A stretch of DNA of 47,764 nucleotides, taken from assembly GCA_002423495.1 (NCBI GenBank), contig DIWN01000042.1, positions 1 to 47,764 of the forward strand, in the 5' to 3' direction. The first letter of the stretch is position 1, and each line of letters starts with the position of its first letter. This DNA is from Anaerolineaceae bacterium UBA6105 (GTDB lineage: Bacteria; Chloroflexota; Anaerolineae; Anaerolineales; Anaerolineaceae). The notes under the pieces were generated by a model, which worked only from the letters and a program-made list of their open reading frames with translations, had not been told where the DNA came from and ran no database searches. The translations under genes and the position numbers were made by a program. Below are positions 24,787 to 32,901 of this stretch, one piece after another.

Positions 24787-25251
24787 ATGAAAGGTAAACC
24801 TGAAATTATTGAAAAACTGAACTATTTACTGGCAGATGAGCTAACAGCCGTCAACCAGTATTTTGTTCATGCAGAGGAATGTGGGGACTGGGGTTATGAA
24901 GTACTGCACGAAAGCATCGAAAAACGCTCAATCGGTGAGATGAAGCATGCTGAGAAACTGATTTCGCGAATCCTCTTCCTTGGCGGCACGCCAGTAGTTG
25001 ATAAGCTCAACAAGATCCACATCGCTGATAACGTCCCGGGTATGCTTGAAAACGACAAAAAAGCTGAAGAAGACGCGATCAAGGATTACAACGGCGCCAT
25101 CAAGCTGGCAACAGAATTATTGGATAACGGCACCAAGGAACTACTTGAAGGAATCCTGAGGGATGAAGAAGAGCATATTGATTACATCGAGGCACAGCTT
25201 GAGCAAATCGGGCAAATGGGTCTTGAGCAGTATCTGACCACAGTGAAGTAA
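24787..25251 (+). CDS. bfr: Bacterioferritin (first of tandem pair)
   Basis: 154 residues, the usual bacterioferritin length. All ferroxidase ligands fall at the E. coli positions: Glu18, Glu51, His54, Glu94, Glu127 and His130. Met52, the heme-coordinating residue, is present. It should oxidise Fe(II) and store iron in a 24-mer shell with heme at the dimer interface. GAAAGGAG precedes the start. A second copy follows after 11 bp, and the two may form mixed shells. Confidence 0.92.
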   Translation: MKGKPEIIEKLNYLLADELTAVNQYFVHAEECGDWGYEVLHESIEKRSIGEMKHAEKLISRILFLGGTPVVDKLNKIHIADNVPGMLENDKKAEEDAIKDYNGAIKLATELLDNGTKELLEGILRDEEEHIDYIEAQLEQIGQMGLEQYLTTVK

Positions 25252-25262
25252 GCGGAGGAAAC

Positions 25263-25727
25263 ATGAAAGGCACTGAAAAAGTAATTGAAACATTAAATGG
25301 TTTGCTGCGTGAAGAGCTAACTGCTATCAGCCAGTATATGGTCCATGCTGAGATGTACGAGGATTGGGGTTATGAAAAACTCGGTGAAGCTGAAGAACAT
25401 CGCGCCATTGAGGAAATGAAGCATGCAGAGACCCTGATTGAACGAATTCTGTTCCTGGAAGGTCGTCCGATTGTCAGTGAGCTGGATGCCATTCGCATCG
25501 GCAAGACTGTGGACGAAATGCTCAAAAATGACCTCATCCTGGAGACTGATGCCGTTAGAATGTACAACGAAGCGATAAAACTGGTGATTTCTGAAAAAGA
25601 TAACCAAACCAAAAAAATCCTGGAAAAGATTCTGTCGGATGAAGAAGAACATGTGGAATTCTTTGAAGAGCAAATCGGCCAGATTGACCAGATGACACTG
25701 CCCTTCTACCTTTCCACGATCAAGTAG
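25263..25727 (+). CDS. bfr: Bacterioferritin (second of tandem pair)
   Basis: 154 residues, a diverged paralog of the preceding protein with the same start (MKG) and end (STIK versus TTVK). Glu18, Glu51, Met52, His54, Glu94, Glu127 and His130 are all conserved, so both copies look competent for ferroxidase activity and heme binding. This differs from known two-subunit bacterioferritins, where one subunit has lost residues. GGAGG lies upstream in the short gap, and a terminator follows. Confidence 0.92.
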   Translation: MKGTEKVIETLNGLLREELTAISQYMVHAEMYEDWGYEKLGEAEEHRAIEEMKHAETLIERILFLEGRPIVSELDAIRIGKTVDEMLKNDLILETDAVRMYNEAIKLVISEKDNQTKKILEKILSDEEEHVEFFEEQIGQIDQMTLPFYLSTIK

Positions 25728-25740
25728 TAACCCATCAACC

Positions 25741-25771
25741 AAAAGACCCTGGCTTAGCCGGGGTCTTTTTT
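25741..25771 (+). terminator. Terminator of the bacterioferritin operon
   Basis: AAAAGACCC pairs with GGGTCTTTT around an inner GGC/GCC stem, followed by Ts. Confidence 0.85.
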
Positions 25772-25826
25772 GGCTAAGTTAATCAATCCGCGAGTTTAAC
25801 GCGGTAAAATCAGGGGGAGTTTTTCC

Positions 25827-26984
25827 ATGACTACATTGCTGCTTATCATCATCTACATTGCTTTCATCAGCCTTGGACTGCCCGATTCAATGCTTGGAGC
25901 TGCCTGGCCAGTGATGCAAGTCCAGCTCGGGCTGCCTCTGGCAGGGGCAGGACTGGTCTCGATGATTGTTTCAGGCAGCACCATCGTCTCAAATCTGTTT
26001 AGCGGTGTGTTGATCCGCCGGCTGGGGACGGGCAAGCTGACGCTAATCAGCGTGTTGATGACCGCCCTGGCACTGCTTGGATATTCTTTCAGCCAGAATT
26101 ATCTTTGGCTTTGCATTATTGCGGTCCCGCTTGGATTGGGAGCAGGCGCGGTGGATGCGGCGCTAAATGATTTTGTGGCGCGCAACTTTGCAGCGCGGCA
26201 CATGAACTGGCTTCACAGCTTCTGGGGTGTGGGCGCCACAACCGGTCCCTTGATCATGGCTTTCATGCTCAGCCAAACCGGTCGCTGGCAGATGGGCTAC
26301 CGTACCGTCGCAATCGTCCAGTTCACATTGGTAGCAATACTCGCGCTCTCGTTACCCTTGTGGCAGCGATTTCCCAAGCCGCCCTCGCCGCAGACAGCTA
26401 CAAGTGGGGGTGGGAGAGGGAGGATCCCTGGGATGACCCCAAATCTGGTGGCATTCTTTGCGTATTGTGCGGTGGAAGCCAGCACCGGGCTGTGGGCAGC
26501 CAGTTTCCTGGTGGAAAAGCGCGGGCTCAGCAGTGTTTTGGCGGCTGGAGGAGCTTCGGCTTACTATCTGGGGATCACCCTGGGAAGATTCCTCAACGGT
26601 TTTCTGTCCTCCCGTTTTGACGCAAAAAACCTGGTGCGGGGTGGGCAGGCAATGATCTTGCTTGGAGTCGGTTTGATGTTCCTTCCTTTTCCGATTTTGA
26701 GCCTTGCGGGTCTGATGATCATTGGTTTGGGTTGCGCGCCAATTTATCCAACCCTGCTGCACGAAACCCCGCGCCGCTTTGGCGCGGAAAACTCAGCCAG
26801 CCTGATGGGGCTGCAGATGGCAGTTGCCTACTGCGGACTGACGCTGATGCCGCCGCTGTTGGGATTGATCGTTGATCGCTTTGGTCTGCAGCTCTATCCA
26901 TTGGGTCTGCTGCTGCTGGCATTAATGCTGACCTTCAGCACGGAACGGTTGAACATGGTCCTGGCAGAGCGGCGCACGCAATAA
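25827..26984 (+). CDS. MFS transporter
   Basis: A 385-residue membrane protein with about twelve helices. The motif-A-like loop GVLIRRLGTGKL follows helix 2. GLGAGAVDAALNDFVARNF and LHSFWGVGATTGP resemble the FucP/sugar or YfkF-like branch of the major facilitator superfamily. The substrate is unknown. GGGGGAG precedes the start at 25827. It stands alone between two terminators. Confidence 0.85.
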   Translation: MTTLLLIIIYIAFISLGLPDSMLGAAWPVMQVQLGLPLAGAGLVSMIVSGSTIVSNLFSGVLIRRLGTGKLTLISVLMTALALLGYSFSQNYLWLCIIAVPLGLGAGAVDAALNDFVARNFAARHMNWLHSFWGVGATTGPLIMAFMLSQTGRWQMGYRTVAIVQFTLVAILALSLPLWQRFPKPPSPQTATSGGGRGRIPGMTPNLVAFFAYCAVEASTGLWAASFLVEKRGLSSVLAAGGASAYYLGITLGRFLNGFLSSRFDAKNLVRGGQAMILLGVGLMFLPFPILSLAGLMIIGLGCAPIYPTLLHETPRRFGAENSASLMGLQMAVAYCGLTLMPPLLGLIVDRFGLQLYPLGLLLLALMLTFSTERLNMVLAERRTQ

Positions 26985-27060
26985 AGGTTGTGCAAAGATT
27001 ATAAATGTCGAAATACTTCTGTTAAAATTCATTTTATGGTGAATGAGATAGGAGTTGACC

Positions 27061-27231
27061 ATGAAAAAGCACATCCCAAAACGTGAAGAAGATCCACAAC
27101 TATACCCACCTGATCCCTGTGCGGATTCAGTACAAACTCAAAAAACACATCCCAAAACAGCGGTTGAGGGCGGACCGATTTATAGAACCGATATTCCCAA
27201 GAATTTTCCACCTGACATTCCATTGAAATAG
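27061..27231 (+). CDS. Small proline-rich protein (56 residues), unknown function
   Basis: I do not recognise it. It is hydrophilic and proline-rich (KREEDPQLYPPDPC, RTDIPKNFPPDIPLK), with one cysteine and no membrane segment. AGGAG lies six bases upstream of the ATG, and a strong terminator follows 22 bp after the stop. Both features support a real monocistronic small gene. Confidence 0.55.
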   Translation: MKKHIPKREEDPQLYPPDPCADSVQTQKTHPKTAVEGGPIYRTDIPKNFPPDIPLK

Positions 27232-27252
27232 CGCAAACACGCGCACAATCCA

Positions 27253-27288
27253 AAACCAGGGGCCTGTCTTGGCTCCTGGTTTATTTTT
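27253..27288 (+). terminator. Terminator after the 56-residue gene
   Basis: AAACCAGG (27253-27260) pairs with CCTGGTTT (27275-27282), extended by an inner GGCC/GGCT helix, and is followed by a T-rich run. Confidence 0.8.
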
Positions 27289-27372
27289 GCTTTTTTGCGA
27301 GCCTTGTTTTTTGCTCTGCTATATTCGGAAACCTCTAAAATACGCAATTAACCCTGAATGAAAGCAAAAACC

Positions 27373-27402
27373 TTGACGGTTTTAAAGAAAGGGGCATACA
27401 AT
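27373..27402 (+). promoter_or_regulatory. Promoter of the pyrimidine operon
   Basis: TTGACG (27373-27378) and TACAAT (27397-27402) are 18 bp apart, 37 bp before the pyrC start. There is no room for a PyrR-type attenuator, so regulation at this site, if any, is likely at initiation. Confidence 0.65.
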
Positions 27403-27438
27403 TAATAGATCTAAATTCCAGCACAGAAGGACTCACTG

Positions 27439-28521
27439 ATGAGATTACCGGGTCTGGTTGACGCGCACGTCCACCTCCGTACGCCTGGAGGGGAGCACAA
27501 GGAAGATTTTCGAACGGGGTCAATGGCGGCATTGGCAGGAGGTTTTACGACCCTTCTCGCAATGCCCAACACAACCCCACCGCTGGTCACCGCGGAAAAC
27601 TGGAGCATCGCCCAGCAGTTGGCAAAAAGCCACAGCCTGTGCGATGTTTTTTTGTATGCAGGCGGCTCGGCAGAGCATATCGCCGAACTGCCGGCTCTCT
27701 CTGGTTCAGCCATTGCCCTCAAACTGTATCTCGATCAAACCTATGGTCCTTTGCGTGTCCAGGGTTTGGAGACTCTCCAGAAAATCATGCAATTCTGGCC
27801 AGCCAGCAAACCCATTTGCCTGCACGCCGAGCAGGAATCGATCGCTGTGGGTGTGGCGCTTGCAGCGCTCTACCATAAGCCGATCCATTTTTGTCACGTT
27901 TCCCGCAAGGACGAAATCGAAATGATCGCGAAAGCCAAAGCTGAGGGGCTGCCGGTTACATGCGAAGTGACCCCGCATCACCTCTTTCTGACTGAGGCAG
28001 ACACCGAAAGGTTGGGCGCCTATGCCGACATGCGTCCACGATTGGCAAGCCAGGCAGACGCAGACGCCCTCTGGCAGCACCTGGGCAGCACGATCGACTG
28101 CATCGCATCCGATCATGCTCCGCATACGCACTGGGAGAAGCAAGGCTACCGAACGGACGCCGAGTGGCACGAGAATCCGGGAAAGACCGGCTCAAACCCC
28201 GTCCCACCGGGTATCCCGGGGCTGGAATCCACGCTGCCATTAATGCTGACCGCAGTTTCACAGAAGCGCTTGAGCCTCGAAAAGCTTATCAAACTGCTCC
28301 ACACGAACCCCTCGCGGATTTTTCATCTGCCGGCTCAGCCTGACACCTGGGTGGAAGTGGACCTGGGGCAAAGCTACACTTTTCCCGACCATCCTCTTTA
28401 TACCAAGTGCGCCTGGTCGCCTTTTGAGGGCATACGGATGACCGGTGCTATCCGCCAGGTCGTTTTACGCGGCAAAGAAGTTGTATCTAACGGCAAGGTC
28501 ATTGACCCGCCGAATTCATAG
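27439..28521 (+). CDS. pyrC: Dihydroorotase, short form
   Basis: A 360-residue amidohydrolase. DAHVHLR (residues 8-14) gives the metal-binding histidines, and Lys95 in AIALKLYLD fits the carboxylated bridging lysine. ICLHAEQ, FCHVSRK and SDHAPH supply the remaining ligands and the catalytic Asp. It cyclises carbamoyl aspartate to dihydroorotate. It starts almost directly at the metal motif and lacks most of the N-terminal beta-sandwich of 430-residue dihydroorotases. AAGGA lies eight bases upstream. It is the first gene of pyrC-B-FE-D-K. Confidence 0.9.
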   Translation: MRLPGLVDAHVHLRTPGGEHKEDFRTGSMAALAGGFTTLLAMPNTTPPLVTAENWSIAQQLAKSHSLCDVFLYAGGSAEHIAELPALSGSAIALKLYLDQTYGPLRVQGLETLQKIMQFWPASKPICLHAEQESIAVGVALAALYHKPIHFCHVSRKDEIEMIAKAKAEGLPVTCEVTPHHLFLTEADTERLGAYADMRPRLASQADADALWQHLGSTIDCIASDHAPHTHWEKQGYRTDAEWHENPGKTGSNPVPPGIPGLESTLPLMLTAVSQKRLSLEKLIKLLHTNPSRIFHLPAQPDTWVEVDLGQSYTFPDHPLYTKCAWSPFEGIRMTGAIRQVVLRGKEVVSNGKVIDPPNS

Positions 28522-28541
28522 ATTATTGATACGGAGTAAAT

Positions 28542-29537
28542 ATGGAAAACGGTAACAACACACCTCTCTTCAATCTGGATACTTTTGAGCGAAAACCGCG
28601 CTTTACCAATGGTTTCTTCCAGCGGGATGTTCTCTCGGTGGACCAATTCAGCAAGGCTGACCTTGACTATATCTTTACCCGTGCGGACGAAATGCAAGCC
28701 ATGACCAGAAAATGGGGTACCTGCGATCTGCTCAAGGGCTACACCCTGGCCTGCGTCTTTTATGAGCCTTCCACCCGCACCAGCTCCTCCTTTATCGCTG
28801 CCATGGAACGCCTGGGCGGCAAGGTGATCCCGATCACAGAGGGTATCCAATACTCTTCTGTATCAAAAGGTGAAAGTCTGATTGACAGCATGATCACCCT
28901 GGAACAATATTGCGATGTGATCGTGCTGCGCCACCCCGAAATTGGCTCCAGCTCAACAGCTGCCAAGTATGTCAAGGCGCCTATCATCAACGCCGGCGAT
29001 GGCGCTGGGGAACACCCCACCCAGGCACTGCTGGATCTATACACGATCAAAAGCGAGCTTGGCACCATCGACGGGCTGCGCATCGCGATGGTAGGTGATC
29101 TGCGTTACGGTCGCACCGTGCACTCTCTGACCAAACTGCTCACTAAATATGATGTCTCGCTACGCTATGTTTCGCCAGACACCCTGCGTTTGCCCCTGGA
29201 ATTGATGAACATGCTGATCGACAAAAAGATGGACGTGCGCGAATTCAGCCGCGTGGAAGATGTTATCGATAAGGCGGATGTACTGTATGTGACACGCATC
29301 CAAAAAGAACGCTTTACCGACCTGGCACAATATGACGAGGTCAAGGCTTACTTCAACATCGACTTAGATCTGATGCAAAAAGCAAAAGAGAAGATGATTG
29401 TGATGCACCCCTTGCCCCGCGTGGGAGAAATTGCCTATGCGATCGATAAAGATCCGCGGGCAGCTTATTTCCGTCAGGTGCAAAATGGGCTCTTTATCCG
29501 CATGGCGCTCCTGGCAGCTGTGCTTGGGCAAGCCTGA
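28542..29537 (+). CDS. pyrB: Aspartate carbamoyltransferase catalytic subunit
   Basis: 331 residues. STRTS at 77-81 (in FYEPSTRTSSSF) binds carbamoyl phosphate, HPTQALLDLYTI is the second conserved segment, and MHPLPRVGEI contributes to aspartate binding. It makes carbamoyl aspartate. No regulatory PyrI is adjacent. The gene starts 20 bp after pyrC with GGAG upstream. Confidence 0.95.
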   Translation: MENGNNTPLFNLDTFERKPRFTNGFFQRDVLSVDQFSKADLDYIFTRADEMQAMTRKWGTCDLLKGYTLACVFYEPSTRTSSSFIAAMERLGGKVIPITEGIQYSSVSKGESLIDSMITLEQYCDVIVLRHPEIGSSSTAAKYVKAPIINAGDGAGEHPTQALLDLYTIKSELGTIDGLRIAMVGDLRYGRTVHSLTKLLTKYDVSLRYVSPDTLRLPLELMNMLIDKKMDVREFSRVEDVIDKADVLYVTRIQKERFTDLAQYDEVKAYFNIDLDLMQKAKEKMIVMHPLPRVGEIAYAIDKDPRAAYFRQVQNGLFIRMALLAAVLGQA

Positions 29538-29595
29538 AGCAGACCACTAAAGCAGGGTCGTTTACAATTGATTAAAGCAGGACAACGGAGGCGAG

Positions 29596-31026
29596 ATGGG
29601 CTTTATCACCAAACTAAACCAGGCAATCGAGCGAAATAACAGTTTATTGTGCGTGGGTATGGATCCAACCGAGGCAGTCCTGCCTGCGGGTGAAGACCTT
29701 TACAGCCGCCTGCTCAACTGGGCGCGCGATCTGATTGCGCAGACCAAAGACCTGGTCTGCTGCTACAAGCCCAATATTGCTTTTTATGAGCAATTTGGTC
29801 CTAAAGGAATGCGTGTTTTCCAGGACATCGTCCGTGAGATCCCGGAGGACATCCCCCTGTTGCTGGATGCGAAGCGGGGAGACATCGGCTCGACGGCAGA
29901 GGCCTACGCTAAAGCCTGCCACCGCTGGTTCAAGGCCGACGCGGTCACGCTTTCGCCTTACCTTGGCAGGGACGCCATCCAACCCTTCGTTGCGAACCCC
30001 GAAAAAGCAGTTTTTGTGCTGGTGCAGACTTCGAACCCCAGTGCGGCAGAAGTGCAACAGCACGGCAACCCGCCCTTGTTTGAGTTGGTAGCGCGCATCT
30101 CCCAGACCTGGGGTAATCCGGGGCAGATAGGTTTGGTGGTTGGGGCAACCAAGCCGGAAGCTCTGGCACGCGTGAGGGAAATTTGCCCGGAGGCGTGGAT
30201 CCTTGCGCCTGGGGTGGGGGCACAGGGTGGTGACCTGAGGCTGGCGCTGCAAGCCGGCCTGCGCGAGGATGGACTGGGGATGATTATTCCAGTTTCGCGC
30301 TCAGTCATGAACGCGCCTGACCCCAGAGCGGCTGCTGCTGCCCTGCGCGATGAGATCAACCAGATCCGTCAGGAAGTAGCAGCCACCAGGTTGGAGACAA
30401 TTCCACTTGAAGCTGGGGATGGCGCTCTGGAAGAGCCACATAAGGAACTGATTGATGGCCTCTTTGAAACTGGGTGTGTGAAATTCGGCAATTTCACCCT
30501 GGCAAGCGGCAAACAAAGCCCTGTTTACCTCGATTTGCGCCGGCTGGTTTCATTTCCTTCCTTGCTGGAACTGGCAGTGGAAGCTTACATTGATGCCCTC
30601 TTGAAGCTCGAATACGATTACATTGCCGGCGTACCCTATGCCGCTTTGCCGATCGCTTCAATTGCCGCTTCGAAGTTGAAACAGCCGATGGTTTATTCAC
30701 GTAAGGAAGTCAAAACCCACGGAACAAATCAGCAGGTGGAAGGCGTGTTTGAATCTGGTCAGAAGGCAGTCCTGGTAGAAGATGTGATCACCAGCGGCGG
30801 CAGCCTCCTGGCAGCAGCCGATGCTTTATTTGCGGCAGGTTTGGTGGCGGATCAGGCCGTTGTTCTGGTGGACCGCGAGCAGGGTGGCGTTGCCAGCCTG
30901 GCAGAAAAGGGTATTACGGTGCATCCGGTGCTGACGTTTAGCCAGATTCTCGACCGGCTGCATCAGGGCGGCAAGATCAGCTCTGAAATTCATCTCATGG
31001 TTAAAACTTACCTGAGAGAAGGGTAG
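29596..31026 (+). CDS. pyrFE: Fused orotidine-5'-phosphate decarboxylase and orotate phosphoribosyltransferase
   Basis: 476 residues with two complete domains. Residues 1-270 are OMP decarboxylase with the catalytic DAKRGD (Asp91-Lys93-Asp96) in LLDAKRGDIGSTAEAYA, the long PyrF type. Residues about 280-476 are orotate phosphoribosyltransferase with the PRPP motif VLVEDVITSGGS and the catalytic-loop segment SRKEVKTHGT. Together they convert orotate to UMP. The order, decarboxylase first, is the reverse of animal and plant UMP synthase and matches that of kinetoplastids and some cyanobacteria. GGAGG precedes the start. Confidence 0.95.
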   Translation: MGFITKLNQAIERNNSLLCVGMDPTEAVLPAGEDLYSRLLNWARDLIAQTKDLVCCYKPNIAFYEQFGPKGMRVFQDIVREIPEDIPLLLDAKRGDIGSTAEAYAKACHRWFKADAVTLSPYLGRDAIQPFVANPEKAVFVLVQTSNPSAAEVQQHGNPPLFELVARISQTWGNPGQIGLVVGATKPEALARVREICPEAWILAPGVGAQGGDLRLALQAGLREDGLGMIIPVSRSVMNAPDPRAAAAALRDEINQIRQEVAATRLETIPLEAGDGALEEPHKELIDGLFETGCVKFGNFTLASGKQSPVYLDLRRLVSFPSLLELAVEAYIDALLKLEYDYIAGVPYAALPIASIAASKLKQPMVYSRKEVKTHGTNQQVEGVFESGQKAVLVEDVITSGGSLLAAADALFAAGLVADQAVVLVDREQGGVASLAEKGITVHPVLTFSQILDRLHQGGKISSEIHLMVKTYLREG

Positions 31027-31027
31027 G

Positions 31028-31963
31028 ATGGAAGCTTCGCTCGCAGTTGATTTCCTGGGTATCCAGATGAAAAATCCCCTGGTGCTCGCCAGCGGCATCC
31101 TTGGAACTTCCGCCAGCATTATGGAACGCTGCGCTCGCGAAGGCGCTGGCGCGGTTACCAGCAAAAGCGCCAGCCCAGAACCGCGCGCCGGACATGCCAA
31201 CCCGGTGACGCTGGCTTGGAACGGGGGAGTAATCAATGCTATTGGTCTTACCAACCCGGGCTGCCGGGAGGAAGTACTGCTCTTGCGTGAAACCCATGAG
31301 CGCTTGAAAGCTTTGGGCGTACCCCTGTTTGCATCCCTGTTTGCGCCGACCATCGAAGCCTTTGGTGAGGTGGTGCGAATCATTGCGGAGGCAGAGCCAG
31401 ATCTCATCGAAATCAACATCTCCTGCCCGAACGTTGGCAGTGAATTTGGCACCCCGTTTTCGGCTACCGCAAAAAGCGCGGCAGAAGTGACGGCAGTGGT
31501 ACGCAAAGCAGTCAGCCTGCCCATCAGCATCAAACTTGCGCCAAATGTGCCCGAGATTGGCAGGATCGCGCGGGCGGTGGTGGAGGCAGGGGCGGATGCG
31601 ATCACGGCAATCAACACCGTGCCCGCGATGCTGATCGATGCCTATGCTGGTAAGCCTGTGCTCAAAAACGCGACTGGTGGCTTGAGTGGTGCAGCAATTA
31701 AGCCGGTGGCACTCAAAGCCGTCTGGGAAATTGCGCAGATGGTCAGTGTTCCCATCATTGGCACGGGCGGCATCCGCTGCGGCCTGGATGCGGCCGAGAT
31801 GATCATGGCAGGCGCGACACTGGTGGGGGTGGGGTCGGCTGTCGCGCTGGAGGGACCGGCAGTTTTCAGCCGCATCAACACTGAACTTGAGGCTTTCATG
31901 CTCCAGGAAGCTTATCCTGATCTGGCAAGCATGCGCGGAAAGGCGCTTCCCCAAAATGAATGA
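31028..31963 (+). CDS. pyrD: Dihydroorotate dehydrogenase, class 1B catalytic subunit
   Basis: 311 residues. The FMN barrel enzyme has NISCPN, with the cysteine base of class 1 enzymes, and GTGGIRCGLDAAEMI for FMN phosphate binding. With PyrK it oxidises dihydroorotate using NAD+. It starts one base after the pyrFE stop and overlaps pyrK by 8 bp, indicating tight coupling. Confidence 0.94.
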   Translation: MEASLAVDFLGIQMKNPLVLASGILGTSASIMERCAREGAGAVTSKSASPEPRAGHANPVTLAWNGGVINAIGLTNPGCREEVLLLRETHERLKALGVPLFASLFAPTIEAFGEVVRIIAEAEPDLIEINISCPNVGSEFGTPFSATAKSAAEVTAVVRKAVSLPISIKLAPNVPEIGRIARAVVEAGADAITAINTVPAMLIDAYAGKPVLKNATGGLSGAAIKPVALKAVWEIAQMVSVPIIGTGGIRCGLDAAEMIMAGATLVGVGSAVALEGPAVFSRINTELEAFMLQEAYPDLASMRGKALPQNE

Positions 31964-32726
31964 AAAACACCGTTTCCAGGGTGGGGTGATGCGCCCATTC
32001 AGGGTGGCAAACATCCTGCACGAAAATGAAAGCACGCACACTTTATTACTCAGTGGCAGACTCCCGAAAGCGAAAGCCGGACAATTTGTGATGGCATGGC
32101 TGCCCGAGGTAGGGGAGAAGCCTTTCAGCATCCATGCAAAAATCCCGCTGGCACTCACAATTTGCGATGTCGGTCCGGTCAGTCATGCCATGGTCAGTTT
32201 GCAAGTGCAAGACCGGGTCTGGATTCGGGGTCCATTGGGGAATGGTTTTGAACTGAAGGGCTCCAAACACCTGCTTGTGGGTGGGGGTTATGGGGCGGCA
32301 CCACTCTCATTCCTGGCACAAGAGGTTTTTAGGCAAGGCGGGCAGGCGCTTGTGTGCCTGGGAGCGAAGACAAAGGCAGACCTGATCCTGGTGGAAAGAT
32401 TGAAAAGACAGGGACGTGAGTTGCGTGTAGCCACTGAAGATGGCTCAGAGGGTCGTCAAGGATTGGTCACGGAACTGGTAGGGGAGGCGATTGACGCTTT
32501 TCAACCCGATTGCCTGTATGCCTGCGGTCCGACCGGCATGCTCCTGGCGCTGGCGGATTTATGCAAGCAAAGGAGCTTACCCGCGCAGCTGTCGTTTGAG
32601 GCCTTGATGCGCTGCGGCGTGGGGCTCTGCGGCTCGTGTGAGCTGCCCGAAGACCTCTGCCTACAGCTTGGATTGCCAGGGGGCTGGCTGGTCTGCCACG
32701 ACGGTCCGGTCGCAATGATCGGATAA
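31956..32726 (+). CDS. pyrK: Dihydroorotate dehydrogenase electron transfer subunit
   Basis: 256 residues of the ferredoxin-reductase type: an FAD domain (EKPFSIHA), a nucleotide loop (LLVGGGYGAAPL, YACGPTGML), and a C-terminal 2Fe-2S cluster (RCGVGLCGSC, then Cys in EDLC and VCHDGP). It passes electrons from PyrD to NAD+. The start at 31956 overlaps the pyrD end by 8 bp; a longer in-frame start lies inside pyrD and is less likely. It is the last gene of the operon. Confidence 0.92.
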   Translation: MNEKHRFQGGVMRPFRVANILHENESTHTLLLSGRLPKAKAGQFVMAWLPEVGEKPFSIHAKIPLALTICDVGPVSHAMVSLQVQDRVWIRGPLGNGFELKGSKHLLVGGGYGAAPLSFLAQEVFRQGGQALVCLGAKTKADLILVERLKRQGRELRVATEDGSEGRQGLVTELVGEAIDAFQPDCLYACGPTGMLLALADLCKQRSLPAQLSFEALMRCGVGLCGSCELPEDLCLQLGLPGGWLVCHDGPVAMIG

Positions 32727-32836
32727 GCTTCCGATTCCACATCAGCCTTCTTCGGAGGGAGCAAGTCTTTCCGCTTTGATACCTGCATCATGACCTCCTC
32801 CGTTTGGAAAATATCCAACCTATCCACTGAAACAAA

Positions 32837-32864
32837 TTGCGGAGGGCTTAAACACCCTCCGCAA
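32837..32864. terminator. Convergent terminator between pyrK and tldE
   Basis: The 10-bp perfect stem TTGCGGAGGG/CCCTCCGCAA has A/T-rich flanks on both sides and lies between two genes that end toward each other. Confidence 0.75.
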
Positions 32865-32901
32865 TAAAATTCCTTTTATCCCCCAAACCCCCAAAAAAAC
32901 A

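Noticed and set aside
32501..32827. Minus-strand frame with GGAGGAGG before an ATG opposite the pyrK 3' end
   Set aside because: The ribosome binding site is good, but the frame runs antisense through the conserved PyrK 2Fe-2S region and the protein has no family resemblance.
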